The position numbers and the translations under genes were made by a program. A stretch of DNA of 64,000 nucleotides, from positions 124,001 through 188,000 of the forward strand of contig NZ_LWHJ01000022.1 in NCBI RefSeq assembly GCF_001652725.1. Reading direction: 5' to 3'. Origin of the DNA: Pedobacter psychrophilus. Its GTDB lineage: Bacteria; Bacteroidota; Bacteroidia; Sphingobacteriales; Sphingobacteriaceae. The notes under the pieces are model-generated. The model was not told the DNA's origin, searched no databases, and saw only the letters and a list, made by a program, of their open reading frames with translations. Below are positions 1 to 8,490 of the stretch, piece after piece (position 1 is the stretch's first letter; the number at the start of each line of letters is the position of its first letter).

Positions 1-1782
1 CCAATAGCCTCCATTAAAGGTTTGGGTTGGAAATCAAGTCGTACACGTTTTTTGCAAGGTAACTTTGCATTAAAAGAAAAATTAGATTTTTTAACAAAAG
101 GACTTTATTTAAAAGAGACCTTGTCTTTTAACAGTTATGATTTAGGTACTTATAATAAAACAAGGAGTTATGCCAGATATTTTGGTGGTTCAACCACAAC
201 AACCGCTCAAAACACTCCTATTCAAGCATCAGTTTTAGGAGCTTCTGGTCAGTTTGATCTGCGTCAATTCACAACAACTCTTGGCTATGATGCTGATTTT
301 GGAAAAAGCAGTTTAAATTCTGCACTTAATTATCATCAATATATGTATGCTGGAGATGGTTTGTTTGGTTATAGAGTAAATTATCAAAATATAAGTGGTA
401 GAGTAAATTATGGATTTAACGATCGTTATGTTGCAGAATTTGGCTTCTCTTATTTTGGTTCTGATGCTTATGCGGAAGGAAATAGATTCCATTTTTATCC
501 AACAATTTCTGGTGCCTGGATCATCTCAAATGAAGATTTTTTAAAGGATAATGTCATTGTAAACAATTTTAAGTTGAGAGCATCGGCTGGTAAATCTGCA
601 ACAGACTTATCAGGTGGGCCAGGTAGTTATGCTTCTGGCGGTAGATATTTGTATCAACAATTCTATGGCAGTAGCGGTACATTTTATACAGGTAATGGTA
701 CTGCAGCAGGTAATGGCAACTTAACGCCTTTATTCTTGGCTAATCCTAACATAGGTCCCGAGGAAAGTTTAAAGTATAATGTAGGTACAGATATAACCTT
801 GTTTAAATCTTTATCAATTACTTTGGATGCCTATGTTGATAAACGTAGCGGTATATTAACTCAAGATAACTCTTTCCCTTCTAGTTTTGGTAACTATACC
901 TACTTTGATAATATAGGTAAAATGACAAATAAAGGTTTAGAGGTGTCAACTACCTATAGCGGAAAAGCTAGCCGGGTAGGCTATCAAATTTTCGGTATGG
1001 TATCATTAAATAAAAATAAGATAGATTTTCAATCTGAAATACCACCCGCTTTTGCTTACAATGCAAGAACCGGAAGACCTTTTGGTACGCAAATAGGATT
1101 GGTTTCTGATGGATTTTATCAATTAGAAGATTTTAATTCTGATGGTACATTAAAAGCAGGATTACCAACACCACTTTTTGGCGCCATACAACCAGGTGAC
1201 TTAAAATACAAAGATTTAGATGGTAATGGAAAGATAGATGGGCTTGATGTAACAGATATTGGAAAATCTTATTTACCAACTACTAATTATTCTTTTGGTG
1301 GCACCGTAGATTTTAAAGGCTTTGATCTGTCTGTATTATTTCAAGGAGTGACTGGTAACTCAATTAATTTAATTGGGAGTAGTTTTTTACAAGCACAAAA
1401 TATAGCTTTTGTTGATAACGGAAACGCTTTTGCAATAGCGCAAGGAGCATGGGCATATTATCCAGCACAAGGTATTGATACCAGAGCTACTGCTACCTAT
1501 CCTCGTTTAACTACCAATGCAAATGCTAATAATTATGGTACATCTAGTTCTTTTTGGATAAAAGATGGAGACTTTCTTCGCATTAGAAATATGGAGTTAG
1601 GATATAATTTTAATAAGCTAGTTAACTCTAAACTTAGACTTCAAAAACTAAGACTTTTTGTCAACGCAATTAACCCAGTAACATGGAGCAAAATTATGGA
1701 TGATTATAATCTTGATCCTGAATTTAATAGCGGTTATCCAACTGTTAAATCCTACACTGCAGGTTTAATTGCAACTTTTTAA
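1..1782 (+). CDS. SusC/RagA-family TonB-dependent outer-membrane transporter, C-terminal part
   Basis: This is the C-terminal 593 codons of a SusC-type TonB-dependent receptor. The frame is open from base 1, so the gene begins outside the window and the TTG at 22 is not the real start. The visible part is beta-barrel only: alternating aromatic strands, the family feature NEDFLKDNVIVNNFKLRAS (about residues 178-196), a DLDGNGKIDGLDVTDIG calcium-loop-like segment typical of SusC barrels, and an aromatic terminal strand (YTAGLIATF). SusC imports oligosaccharides through the outer membrane with a SusD lid. The SusD gene follows after 12 bp, so the two are cotranscribed. The plug and any carboxypeptidase-like domain cannot be seen. 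Substrate cannot be read from sequence. Confidence 0.95.
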   Translation, partial: PIASIKGLGWKSSRTRFLQGNFALKEKLDFLTKGLYLKETLSFNSYDLGTYNKTRSYARYFGGSTTTTAQNTPIQASVLGASGQFDLRQFTTTLGYDADFGKSSLNSALNYHQYMYAGDGLFGYRVNYQNISGRVNYGFNDRYVAEFGFSYFGSDAYAEGNRFHFYPTISGAWIISNEDFLKDNVIVNNFKLRASAGKSATDLSGGPGSYASGGRYLYQQFYGSSGTFYTGNGTAAGNGNLTPLFLANPNIGPEESLKYNVGTDITLFKSLSITLDAYVDKRSGILTQDNSFPSSFGNYTYFDNIGKMTNKGLEVSTTYSGKASRVGYQIFGMVSLNKNKIDFQSEIPPAFAYNARTGRPFGTQIGLVSDGFYQLEDFNSDGTLKAGLPTPLFGAIQPGDLKYKDLDGNGKIDGLDVTDIGKSYLPTTNYSFGGTVDFKGFDLSVLFQGVTGNSINLIGSSFLQAQNIAFVDNGNAFAIAQGAWAYYPAQGIDTRATATYPRLTTNANANNYGTSSSFWIKDGDFLRIRNMELGYNFNKLVNSKLRLQKLRLFVNAINPVTWSKIMDDYNLDPEFNSGYPTVKSYTAGLIATF

Positions 1783-1794
1783 TCACGAAATACA

Positions 1795-3492
1795 ATGAAG
1801 AATATGAAAAATAATTTAATTGTGACTATAGCGGCTAGCATTTCTTTATTATTCGTGTCATGCGATAAAGATTTTCTAGATACCAAATTAAATACGCTAC
1901 CAACTCCTGAAACAATTGCAACAGATAGAAACACCCTTTTCACATCGGCATGGTCATTTTATACTCCATTAAGAGAAGGTTTTACAGCAATTGATAACAA
2001 TTTGTTTGCTACAGTAAGTGATGAAGCACAAAATAATCTTCCATCATACAATGCACTTTATTTTAACCAAAGTTTAATTAGTGATGCTATTAATCCTGAT
2101 GGGTCTATTTATAGAGCCTATTATGAAGGGATTAGAGCTGCATACAGCTACCTGGATTATTCTCAAAATGCAGGCAGGCTTATTTTACAAGGTAGAGATC
2201 CTGTTGCAGATGCAGTAGCAATTGCTCAGGATCAACAAAATGTAGCTTGGTTTCAAGCAGAGGCGCATATTGCAATTGCCTTTTATTATGCAGAATTAAT
2301 TAAAAGATATGGCGGCGTTCCAATTGTTACCCAAACCTTAGATAATTCTGGAAAAATTCAAATACCAAAATCAAGTTATAATGAGGTTGTAGAATTTATT
2401 GTTAAACAAATAGATGATTATAAATCAGGTTTGCAAGTAAACTGGAAAACTTCCGCTTTTGTAGCATCTGACGGTAGATTTTCTCTTGGGTCAGCGTTAG
2501 CTTTAAAAGCAAGGGTGTTATTATATGCGGCTAGTCCTTTAAATAATCCTACAAATGAGGTGGCCAAATGGCAAAGAGCGGCCGCTGCTTGTAATGATTT
2601 AATGACAACTACTGGTTTAAACCTTTCATTAAATACATCTTATGGTCCATATTTTTTAGGATCAACAACGCTAACAAGTAACGAAACTATTTTTGCTATC
2701 AGAAAACCAGCAAACAACACTTTAGAAAGGCAAAATTATCCTATTGCAACACCGGGTGGGCAAGGAAGTATTTCCCCTACAGATAATTTAGTGTCGGCTT
2801 ATGAATATAAAGGCACACCTGTAGCTAATAACCCTTATGCCAATCGTGACCCAAGGTTAGATGCAACTATTGTTTATAACGGAAGTACTTGGAACAGCAG
2901 AGTTATAGATCAATCTGCAGGATCAATTGATGATATGAACAAACCTAATGCTAGTAAAACTGGTTATTATTTGAAGAAATTTTTAAATGATAATTTAAAC
3001 TTGGTACAAAATGGTACAGCCCAACATAATTGGGTAGTTTTTAGATATGGTGAAGTTTTATTGAATTATGCAGAAGCCATGAACGAGGCTTATGGTCCCG
3101 ATAATAATAATGGTTATGCAAAAACGGCTAGGCAAGCAATAAATGAAGTGAGAAATCGCCCGACTGTAGTAATGCCCCCTGTTAATTTAATAGCTACGAC
3201 TTCAAAAACCGGATTTCAAATTGCAGTAAAACAGGAAAGACGAATTGAGCTTGCTTTTGAAGGACATCGTTATTGGGATTTATTAAGATGGAAAGATGCA
3301 GGTACAGTTCTAAATCAGCCAATTGTAGGTGTAATAGCAACTAAGGTAACAACCACTCCTAGAGTTTGGTCTTATGAGAAAGTAAATGTGGCAACCAGAA
3401 AATTTAATGCACCCACTAATTATCTTTATCCATTTACAAGGACAGAAATAGTAAACTCACAAGGTACATTGATACAAAATCCTGGATATTAA
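1795..3492 (+). CDS. SusD/RagB-family nutrient-binding outer-membrane lipoprotein
   Basis: The 565-residue product is a SusD-type surface glycan-binding lipoprotein that caps the neighbouring SusC. It begins with a lipoprotein signal ending LLFVSC, with Cys23 as the lipidation site. Helical TPR-like segments follow, including AWFQAEAHIAIAFYYAELIKRYGG. The C-terminal SusD signature is clear: VFRYGEVLLNYAEAMNEA, then RRIELAFEGHRYWDLLRWKDA. Length is normal for the family. A second ATG four codons in would also preserve the signal. It lies 12 bp after susC and 17 bp before the DUF1735-type lipoprotein, so all three should form one transport and binding unit. Confidence 0.95.
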   Translation: MKNMKNNLIVTIAASISLLFVSCDKDFLDTKLNTLPTPETIATDRNTLFTSAWSFYTPLREGFTAIDNNLFATVSDEAQNNLPSYNALYFNQSLISDAINPDGSIYRAYYEGIRAAYSYLDYSQNAGRLILQGRDPVADAVAIAQDQQNVAWFQAEAHIAIAFYYAELIKRYGGVPIVTQTLDNSGKIQIPKSSYNEVVEFIVKQIDDYKSGLQVNWKTSAFVASDGRFSLGSALALKARVLLYAASPLNNPTNEVAKWQRAAAACNDLMTTTGLNLSLNTSYGPYFLGSTTLTSNETIFAIRKPANNTLERQNYPIATPGGQGSISPTDNLVSAYEYKGTPVANNPYANRDPRLDATIVYNGSTWNSRVIDQSAGSIDDMNKPNASKTGYYLKKFLNDNLNLVQNGTAQHNWVVFRYGEVLLNYAEAMNEAYGPDNNNGYAKTARQAINEVRNRPTVVMPPVNLIATTSKTGFQIAVKQERRIELAFEGHRYWDLLRWKDAGTVLNQPIVGVIATKVTTTPRVWSYEKVNVATRKFNAPTNYLYPFTRTEIVNSQGTLIQNPGY

Positions 3493-3509
3493 TTTATAGA
3501 ATTATAATT

Positions 3510-4076
3510 ATGAAAATACTATTTAATAGAGTAAACATTTTATTATTTCTTTTCGCAGGAATAGCATTTGCAGCCTGTGAAAAAGATTTAAGTGAAATAA
3601 ATGTTGGAATAGAGACTATTTCAATTCCTCAAGCTTTTTCAGACGGAACCAGCAATAACGATCATGCAGTACCAGGAACTTTAAATTATGGTAATGCAGT
3701 AAATTTTAAAGATGATGACGCAAACAATAAAGTTAACGTGTTTTTAGGTGTATCCAAATCAGGCGAACAGAGTACAGAACCATTTTCGGTTGATATAACT
3801 TTAAGACCGGATACTATTAATCAGTTAATAGCTGCCGGAAAACCTTATCTCTTATTGCCATCAACAGCATTCACTATACCAGCAAATATTACTTTGGCTG
3901 CTGGTCAAACTAATGCTAGCTTTAATATGGTTATTGATAAAGCAACATTAAAAACTTTTGCAGGAAAACAAGTTGCAGCTTGTATCTCGATTTCAAATCC
4001 TTCAAAATATGTTTTAAATCCTTTAGCTCGTAATGTAATTGTGATAATTGATGTGAATAAATTAAATCTCAAATAA
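3510..4076 (+). CDS. DUF1735-type (BT_3987-like) surface lipoprotein
   Basis: This 188-residue lipoprotein has a signal peptide ending AFAAC with Cys23 as the lipidation site. The mature part is a beta-rich single domain with the pattern of DUF1735/BT_3987-like N-terminal domains: a charged acidic start, a VNVFLGVSKSGEQSTEPFSV strand region, and the YLLLPSTAFTIPANITLAAGQ motif. Such proteins are common next to susD and are thought to be accessory surface glycan-binding proteins. Many relatives carry an extra C-terminal module; here only the one domain is present. It is the third gene of the susC-susD operon and is followed by a strong terminator at 4103-4136. The binding target is unknown. 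Confidence 0.8.
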   Translation: MKILFNRVNILLFLFAGIAFAACEKDLSEINVGIETISIPQAFSDGTSNNDHAVPGTLNYGNAVNFKDDDANNKVNVFLGVSKSGEQSTEPFSVDITLRPDTINQLIAAGKPYLLLPSTAFTIPANITLAAGQTNASFNMVIDKATLKTFAGKQVAACISISNPSKYVLNPLARNVIVIIDVNKLNLK

Positions 4077-4102
4077 CTTAATTTTTAAGTTAATTTGATT
4101 AA

Positions 4103-4136
4103 AACCGGATGTATTGTTTACATCCGGTTATTTTTT
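4103..4136 (+). terminator. Rho-independent terminator after the susCD-DUF1735 operon
   Basis: An 11-bp perfect stem (4103-4113 with 4119-4129, AACCGGATGTA arm) has a 5-base loop and is followed by ATTTTTT. It lies 27 bp after the stop of the DUF1735-type gene and separates it from the cytochrome/FG-GAP gene. Confidence 0.85.
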
Positions 4137-4155
4137 ATTTATAAAGATTTAAGAA

Positions 4156-5715
4156 GTGTTAAAAGAAAAAAAAAGTAAGAATTTATTGATCGTAGCTATT
4201 CTAGCAATAGCTAATATTTGCTTAATTTTCTATTTCGTCTTTAGTAATAAAAAACCAAAAGATCAATTAACTACTAACATTAAAGAAGGTGAAGTTTTGG
4301 CAGCTCAATATTGTCAATCTTGCCATAAATTACCTAATCCCTCATTGTTATCAAAACAAATTTGGATAGAAGGTGCAATGCCTACCATGGGTCCATTTTT
4401 TGGCATTAATTCTTTTAAAGGTATAGCCTATCATAAAATTAAAGATGTTGATGCCTCTTATTTTCCGTCTGAACCCACATTAGATTCTTTGCAATGGCAA
4501 AAAATATCAGATTATTATTATAATGCAGCTCCAGAATTTTTACCTAATCAAGATAAGGATATTTCAAAAGTTAAAGTCCTTCCTTTTTTTGAAGTAGAAA
4601 TGCCTGAGAGTAAAGATTTTTTTGTTAAAATATCTACCACAACTTTTGTTAAAATAGATACCACCGTTAATCCACATAGGGTAATTGTTCATGATGCATC
4701 TGCACAAAAGCTACTTATTTTTGATAAAAATCTGAACCTATTAAAAGCTAATAATGGATTAGGTTTGATTACCGATTTAGACTTTAATGCCAACCAAATT
4801 TTAGCTTGTAATATAGGTGAAACCCTTGAAGGAAATAACCAGCGAAAAGGGAATATCAGGTTATTAAAAATAAATGAAAAGGGAGAAGTATCTAAAGGGA
4901 AAATTCTTTTCGATAAACTTGCTCGTCCTATAAAAATAACTCATGCAGATTTTGATAATGATGGTCGTCTGGATTTGTTAGCATCTGAGTTTGGTAATGT
5001 AATTGGAGGCCTATCTTTAATGCTTAATAAAGGCAATGATGCATATGATCAAATTGTTCTCAAAAATGTGCCTGGAGTTTCAAACACAATACCTTTTGAT
5101 TATAATAAAGATGGCTTAAAAGATATTTGGGCTTTATTTGCGCAAGGTAACGAAGGTGTATTTTTGTTTACTAATAAAGGAAAAGGAAAATTTGAAGAAA
5201 AACAAGTGTTAAGTTTTCCTCCAAGTTATGGTTCAACATGGTTTGATTTGGTAGATTTTAATAAAGATGGTCATCCGGATATTATTTATACTTGTGGTGA
5301 TAATGCAGATTATACACCAATTCTAAAACCTTACCACGGCGTATATATTTTTCTTAATGACGGTAAGAACAATTTTTCTCAAAAGTACTTTTATCCTATA
5401 AACGGATGTTACAAAGCTATTGCAAGGGATTTTGATAAAGATGGAAATATAGACATTGCAGCTATCAGTTTTTTCCCATCCTCTTTACAGCCAGAAGAAG
5501 CTTTTAACTATTTAAAAAATAACGGAAATTATCTTTTTTCTCCTTTTAAATTACCACTTAACACTCCTTTTGAAAAAGGAATAACAATGGATGTTGCAGA
5601 TTTAGATGGAGATGGAAAGTTAGATATTGTTTTGGGAAATGGATATTATAGCAGTGATGAAAACAATAAGCATTTAGAACCTCTATTTATAGTTCTAAAA
5701 AACAAAAACAAATAA
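4156..5715 (+). CDS. Membrane-anchored cytochrome c-like protein with FG-GAP/VCBS repeats
   Basis: The 519-residue product has three parts. Residues 9-30 form one hydrophobic segment that anchors it, probably facing the periplasm. A c-type heme site CQSCH (Cys53, Cys56, His57) follows in a short cytochrome-like domain, with MPTMGPF (about 75-81) offering possible Met axial ligands. From about residue 260 onward there are five FG-GAP/VCBS calcium-loop repeats: DFDNDGRLD, DYNKDGLKD, DFNKDGHPD, DFDKDGNID and DLDGDGKLD, near residues 262, 314, 367, 425 and 480. These suggest a beta-propeller. The start is GTG, since an in-frame stop lies just upstream and no ATG fits. It stands 20 bp before the GH3 gene. 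A redox or substrate-sensing role is possible, but the function is unknown. Confidence 0.8.
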   Translation: MLKEKKSKNLLIVAILAIANICLIFYFVFSNKKPKDQLTTNIKEGEVLAAQYCQSCHKLPNPSLLSKQIWIEGAMPTMGPFFGINSFKGIAYHKIKDVDASYFPSEPTLDSLQWQKISDYYYNAAPEFLPNQDKDISKVKVLPFFEVEMPESKDFFVKISTTTFVKIDTTVNPHRVIVHDASAQKLLIFDKNLNLLKANNGLGLITDLDFNANQILACNIGETLEGNNQRKGNIRLLKINEKGEVSKGKILFDKLARPIKITHADFDNDGRLDLLASEFGNVIGGLSLMLNKGNDAYDQIVLKNVPGVSNTIPFDYNKDGLKDIWALFAQGNEGVFLFTNKGKGKFEEKQVLSFPPSYGSTWFDLVDFNKDGHPDIIYTCGDNADYTPILKPYHGVYIFLNDGKNNFSQKYFYPINGCYKAIARDFDKDGNIDIAAISFFPSSLQPEEAFNYLKNNGNYLFSPFKLPLNTPFEKGITMDVADLDGDGKLDIVLGNGYYSSDENNKHLEPLFIVLKNKNK

Positions 5716-5735
5716 AATTTTTCGATTAAAAACTT

Positions 5736-7937
5736 ATGAAACTATCTTCCTTTTTGACTGCACTTATTTTAATTGCAGTTGCAACTTCAACTTTTTCTCA
5801 ACAAAAAGAGAATCAAAAAACAGAAAATAAGATAAAGATTTTGCTTAAACAGATGACATTAGAAGAAAAAATTGGAATGATCCATGCCAATTCTTCCTTT
5901 ACATCTGCTGGAGTTCCAAGATTGGGAATTCCAGAATTGGTGATGTCTGATGGTCCTCATGGGGTAAGACCTGAACATGGCAGAGACTGGGTTTTAGATA
6001 AAGGTGTGGATGATGCCGGGACTTATTTGCCTACGGGAATAAATTTAGCATCAACATGGAATCCAAAATTAGGATATGAATACGGAGTTGTATTGGGCGA
6101 AGAAGCCCGTTTCCGTGGAAAAGATATGATTTTAGGACCGGGGGTAAACATCATTAGATCGCCGTTAAATGGGAGAAATTTTGAATACTTAAGTGAAGAT
6201 CCATTTTTAACATCAAAAATGGCAGTTGGCTATATTCAAGGCGCACAGAAACAAGGTGTTTCTGCTAGCGTAAAACATTTTGCAGCCAATAATGAAGAAG
6301 CAGATAGAAATACAGTAGATGTAAAAATGAGCGAACGAGCGCTTAGAGAAATTTACCTTCCTGCATTTAAAGCGGCTGTTCAGGAAGGAAATATTTATTC
6401 TGTAATGGGCTCCTATAACAAATTTAGAGGTCAGTTTGCAACCCATAACGAATATCTAGTTAATACCATTCTAAAAGGAGAATGGGGTTTTAAAGGTGTT
6501 TTATTAAGCGATTGGGGAGCGGTACATAATGTAAAAGAGGCTTTATATAATGGTACAGATTTAGAAATGGGAACAGATTTACGCTTAATGAACAACAGCG
6601 TTTCTCAATCAGATGCATCAGGAAAAGCCCTAAACAAAAGCATATACGACAGATTTTTCATGGCTGATTCTGCCTTAAATATGGTAAAACAAGGTAAAGT
6701 TTCTGAATCTATTATTGATGATAAAGTAGCAAGAATTTTAAGGGTGATGTTTGCCATAAATATGATGGATAGTACTGAAAGATCGAAAGGAGTATACAAT
6801 TCTCAACAACATCAACAAGTTGCTTTAAAAGTAGCAGAGGAGGGAATTGTGTTATTAAAGAATCAACAGAACTTATTGCCTTTAAGCAAATCCATCAAAA
6901 GTATTGCTGTTATAGGTGAAAATGCAACTCGTGAAAATTCTATGGGCGGAGGTTCTTCTCAGGTAAAAGCAAAATATGAGATTACTCCTTTACAGGGATT
7001 AAAAAATCTATTAGGTGCAACTACTAATATCACCTATGCAAGAGGATATAAGATAGATAAAAAACAAAAAGCTGATGATGATTTGATTGCCGAAGCGGTT
7101 AAGGCAGCAAAAAGTGCCGATGTTGCCATCATTTATTGTGGTTGGACACATGGTTATGATTATAGCAAATGGGGCGATAACACCTTTGATGCTGAAGGGG
7201 TGGATAAGCCAGATATGAAAATGCCCTTTGAACAAGATAAATTAATTGCAGCGGTTTTGGCGGCAAACCCAAAAACTATTATTGTATTAATTGGAGGTGG
7301 CCCAATAGATATGTCGAAATGGGTAAATCAAACTCCAGCAATTATCCAGGGATGGTACCCTGGCATGGAAGGCGGTAATGCATTAGCGAAAATTATTTTT
7401 GGAGATGTAAACCCATCTGGGAAATTACCCATGACGTTTCCTAAAGTTTTAGAAGATGTTCCCGCTCATAAATTAGGAGAGTTTCACGGAACAAATGGAA
7501 TTGTAAACTATAAGGATGATATTTTTGTTGGTTATCGCTATTACGAAACTTTTAATGTTAAACCTCAATTTGCTTTTGGACATGGTTTATCATATACAAA
7601 TTTTAACTATTCCGATGCAAAAATTAAAGCAAAAAAGGAATCTCTGCAAATTAAAGTTAAGCTAAAAAATACTGGTAAGGTAGATGGTGCAGAGGTTGTT
7701 CAAGTATATGTGAAAAAACCCGGAATAGTTAAAATGCCAAATGAAGAACTTAAAGCATTTGAGAAAGTGTTTTTGAAAGCAGGGGAATCTAAAACCTTAA
7801 AGCTACAAATCTCAAAAGAGGATTTAAAATATTATGATGAGGGTAAAAAGGATTGGGTTTTAGGAGACGGCAATGTTAATGTGATGATTGGAAGTTCCTC
7901 AGATAATATCCAGATTAAAAAAGAAATAGAATTATAA
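5736..7937 (+). CDS. Glycoside hydrolase family 3 beta-glycosidase
   Basis: This secreted 733-residue enzyme has a signal peptide (about residues 1-21, ending STFSQQ). It shows the full GH3 layout: an N-terminal TIM-barrel domain with KHFAANNEE and the nucleophile motif VLLSDWGAVH (Asp259), an alpha/beta sandwich domain (IAVIGENATRENSMGGGSS onward), and a C-terminal fibronectin III-like domain (about 640-733). GH3 members are retaining enzymes, most often beta-glucosidases or beta-xylosidases, that trim oligosaccharides in the periplasm. The neighbouring GH16 remnant at 10.3 kb would fit beta-glucan, but the specificity is inferred. A terminator follows at 7944. Confidence 0.93.
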   Translation: MKLSSFLTALILIAVATSTFSQQKENQKTENKIKILLKQMTLEEKIGMIHANSSFTSAGVPRLGIPELVMSDGPHGVRPEHGRDWVLDKGVDDAGTYLPTGINLASTWNPKLGYEYGVVLGEEARFRGKDMILGPGVNIIRSPLNGRNFEYLSEDPFLTSKMAVGYIQGAQKQGVSASVKHFAANNEEADRNTVDVKMSERALREIYLPAFKAAVQEGNIYSVMGSYNKFRGQFATHNEYLVNTILKGEWGFKGVLLSDWGAVHNVKEALYNGTDLEMGTDLRLMNNSVSQSDASGKALNKSIYDRFFMADSALNMVKQGKVSESIIDDKVARILRVMFAINMMDSTERSKGVYNSQQHQQVALKVAEEGIVLLKNQQNLLPLSKSIKSIAVIGENATRENSMGGGSSQVKAKYEITPLQGLKNLLGATTNITYARGYKIDKKQKADDDLIAEAVKAAKSADVAIIYCGWTHGYDYSKWGDNTFDAEGVDKPDMKMPFEQDKLIAAVLAANPKTIIVLIGGGPIDMSKWVNQTPAIIQGWYPGMEGGNALAKIIFGDVNPSGKLPMTFPKVLEDVPAHKLGEFHGTNGIVNYKDDIFVGYRYYETFNVKPQFAFGHGLSYTNFNYSDAKIKAKKESLQIKVKLKNTGKVDGAEVVQVYVKKPGIVKMPNEELKAFEKVFLKAGESKTLKLQISKEDLKYYDEGKKDWVLGDGNVNVMIGSSSDNIQIKKEIEL

Positions 7938-7943
7938 TAAGTG

Positions 7944-7970
7944 AAGCCAGGTTATTATCTGGCTTTTTTA
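7944..7970 (+). terminator. Rho-independent terminator after the GH3 gene
   Basis: A 7-bp stem, AAGCCAG (7944-7950) with CTGGCTT (7959-7965), has an 8-base loop and runs into TTTTTA, directly after the GH3 stop codon. Confidence 0.75.
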
Positions 7971-8061
7971 GTTTAAATAATAGAAAGCTTAAAAATTTAA
8001 GCTTGTCTCAAAGAAAAAATTAAATTGATTTAAGCTCTTTCAAAGCAGTATTATATTTATC

Positions 8062-8445
8062 ATGATAAAAAGCCTCCATCACATAGCCATAGTTTGTAGT
8101 GATTATGATAAATCAAAAAAATTTTATACAGAAGTTTTAGGATTTGAAATTAAGCAAGAAGTTTATAGAGAAGCAAGACAATCTTACAAATTGGATTTAT
8201 CTTTAAATGGGGTTTATCTAATCGAATTATTCTCGTTTCCCGATGTACCAGATCGTCCATCAAGACCAGAAGCAGCCGGATTAAGACATATTGCTTTTGG
8301 GGTAGATAATTTGGATGAAAGTGTAAACTTATTAAAGATAAAGGGCGTTAATGTAGAACCGATAAGGGTAGATGAATTTACAGGTAAGCGTTTTACTTTT
8401 CTTGCCGACCCTGATAAACTCCCTATTGAATTTTACGAGTTATAA
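8062..8445 (+). CDS. VOC-superfamily (glyoxalase I-like, YaeR-type) metalloprotein
   Basis: The 127-residue cytoplasmic protein is a single vicinal-oxygen-chelate unit made of two beta-alpha-beta-beta-beta modules. The four expected metal ligands are visible: His7 (LHHIAI), Glu55 (YLIELF), His76 (LRHIAFG) and Glu123 (IEFYEL). The sequence most resembles the SMU1112c/YaeR group annotated as glyoxalase I-like, whose substrates are not settled. There is no signal peptide. It lies between the GH3 terminator and the beta-helix gene with 45 bp to the latter, so it may be cotranscribed with that gene. A link to glycan use is not evident. Confidence 0.85.
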   Translation: MIKSLHHIAIVCSDYDKSKKFYTEVLGFEIKQEVYREARQSYKLDLSLNGVYLIELFSFPDVPDRPSRPEAAGLRHIAFGVDNLDESVNLLKIKGVNVEPIRVDEFTGKRFTFLADPDKLPIEFYEL

Positions 8446-8490
8446 TACAAACAAACTTAATAAGTTTTAAAATCAACACAACCCAATAAC

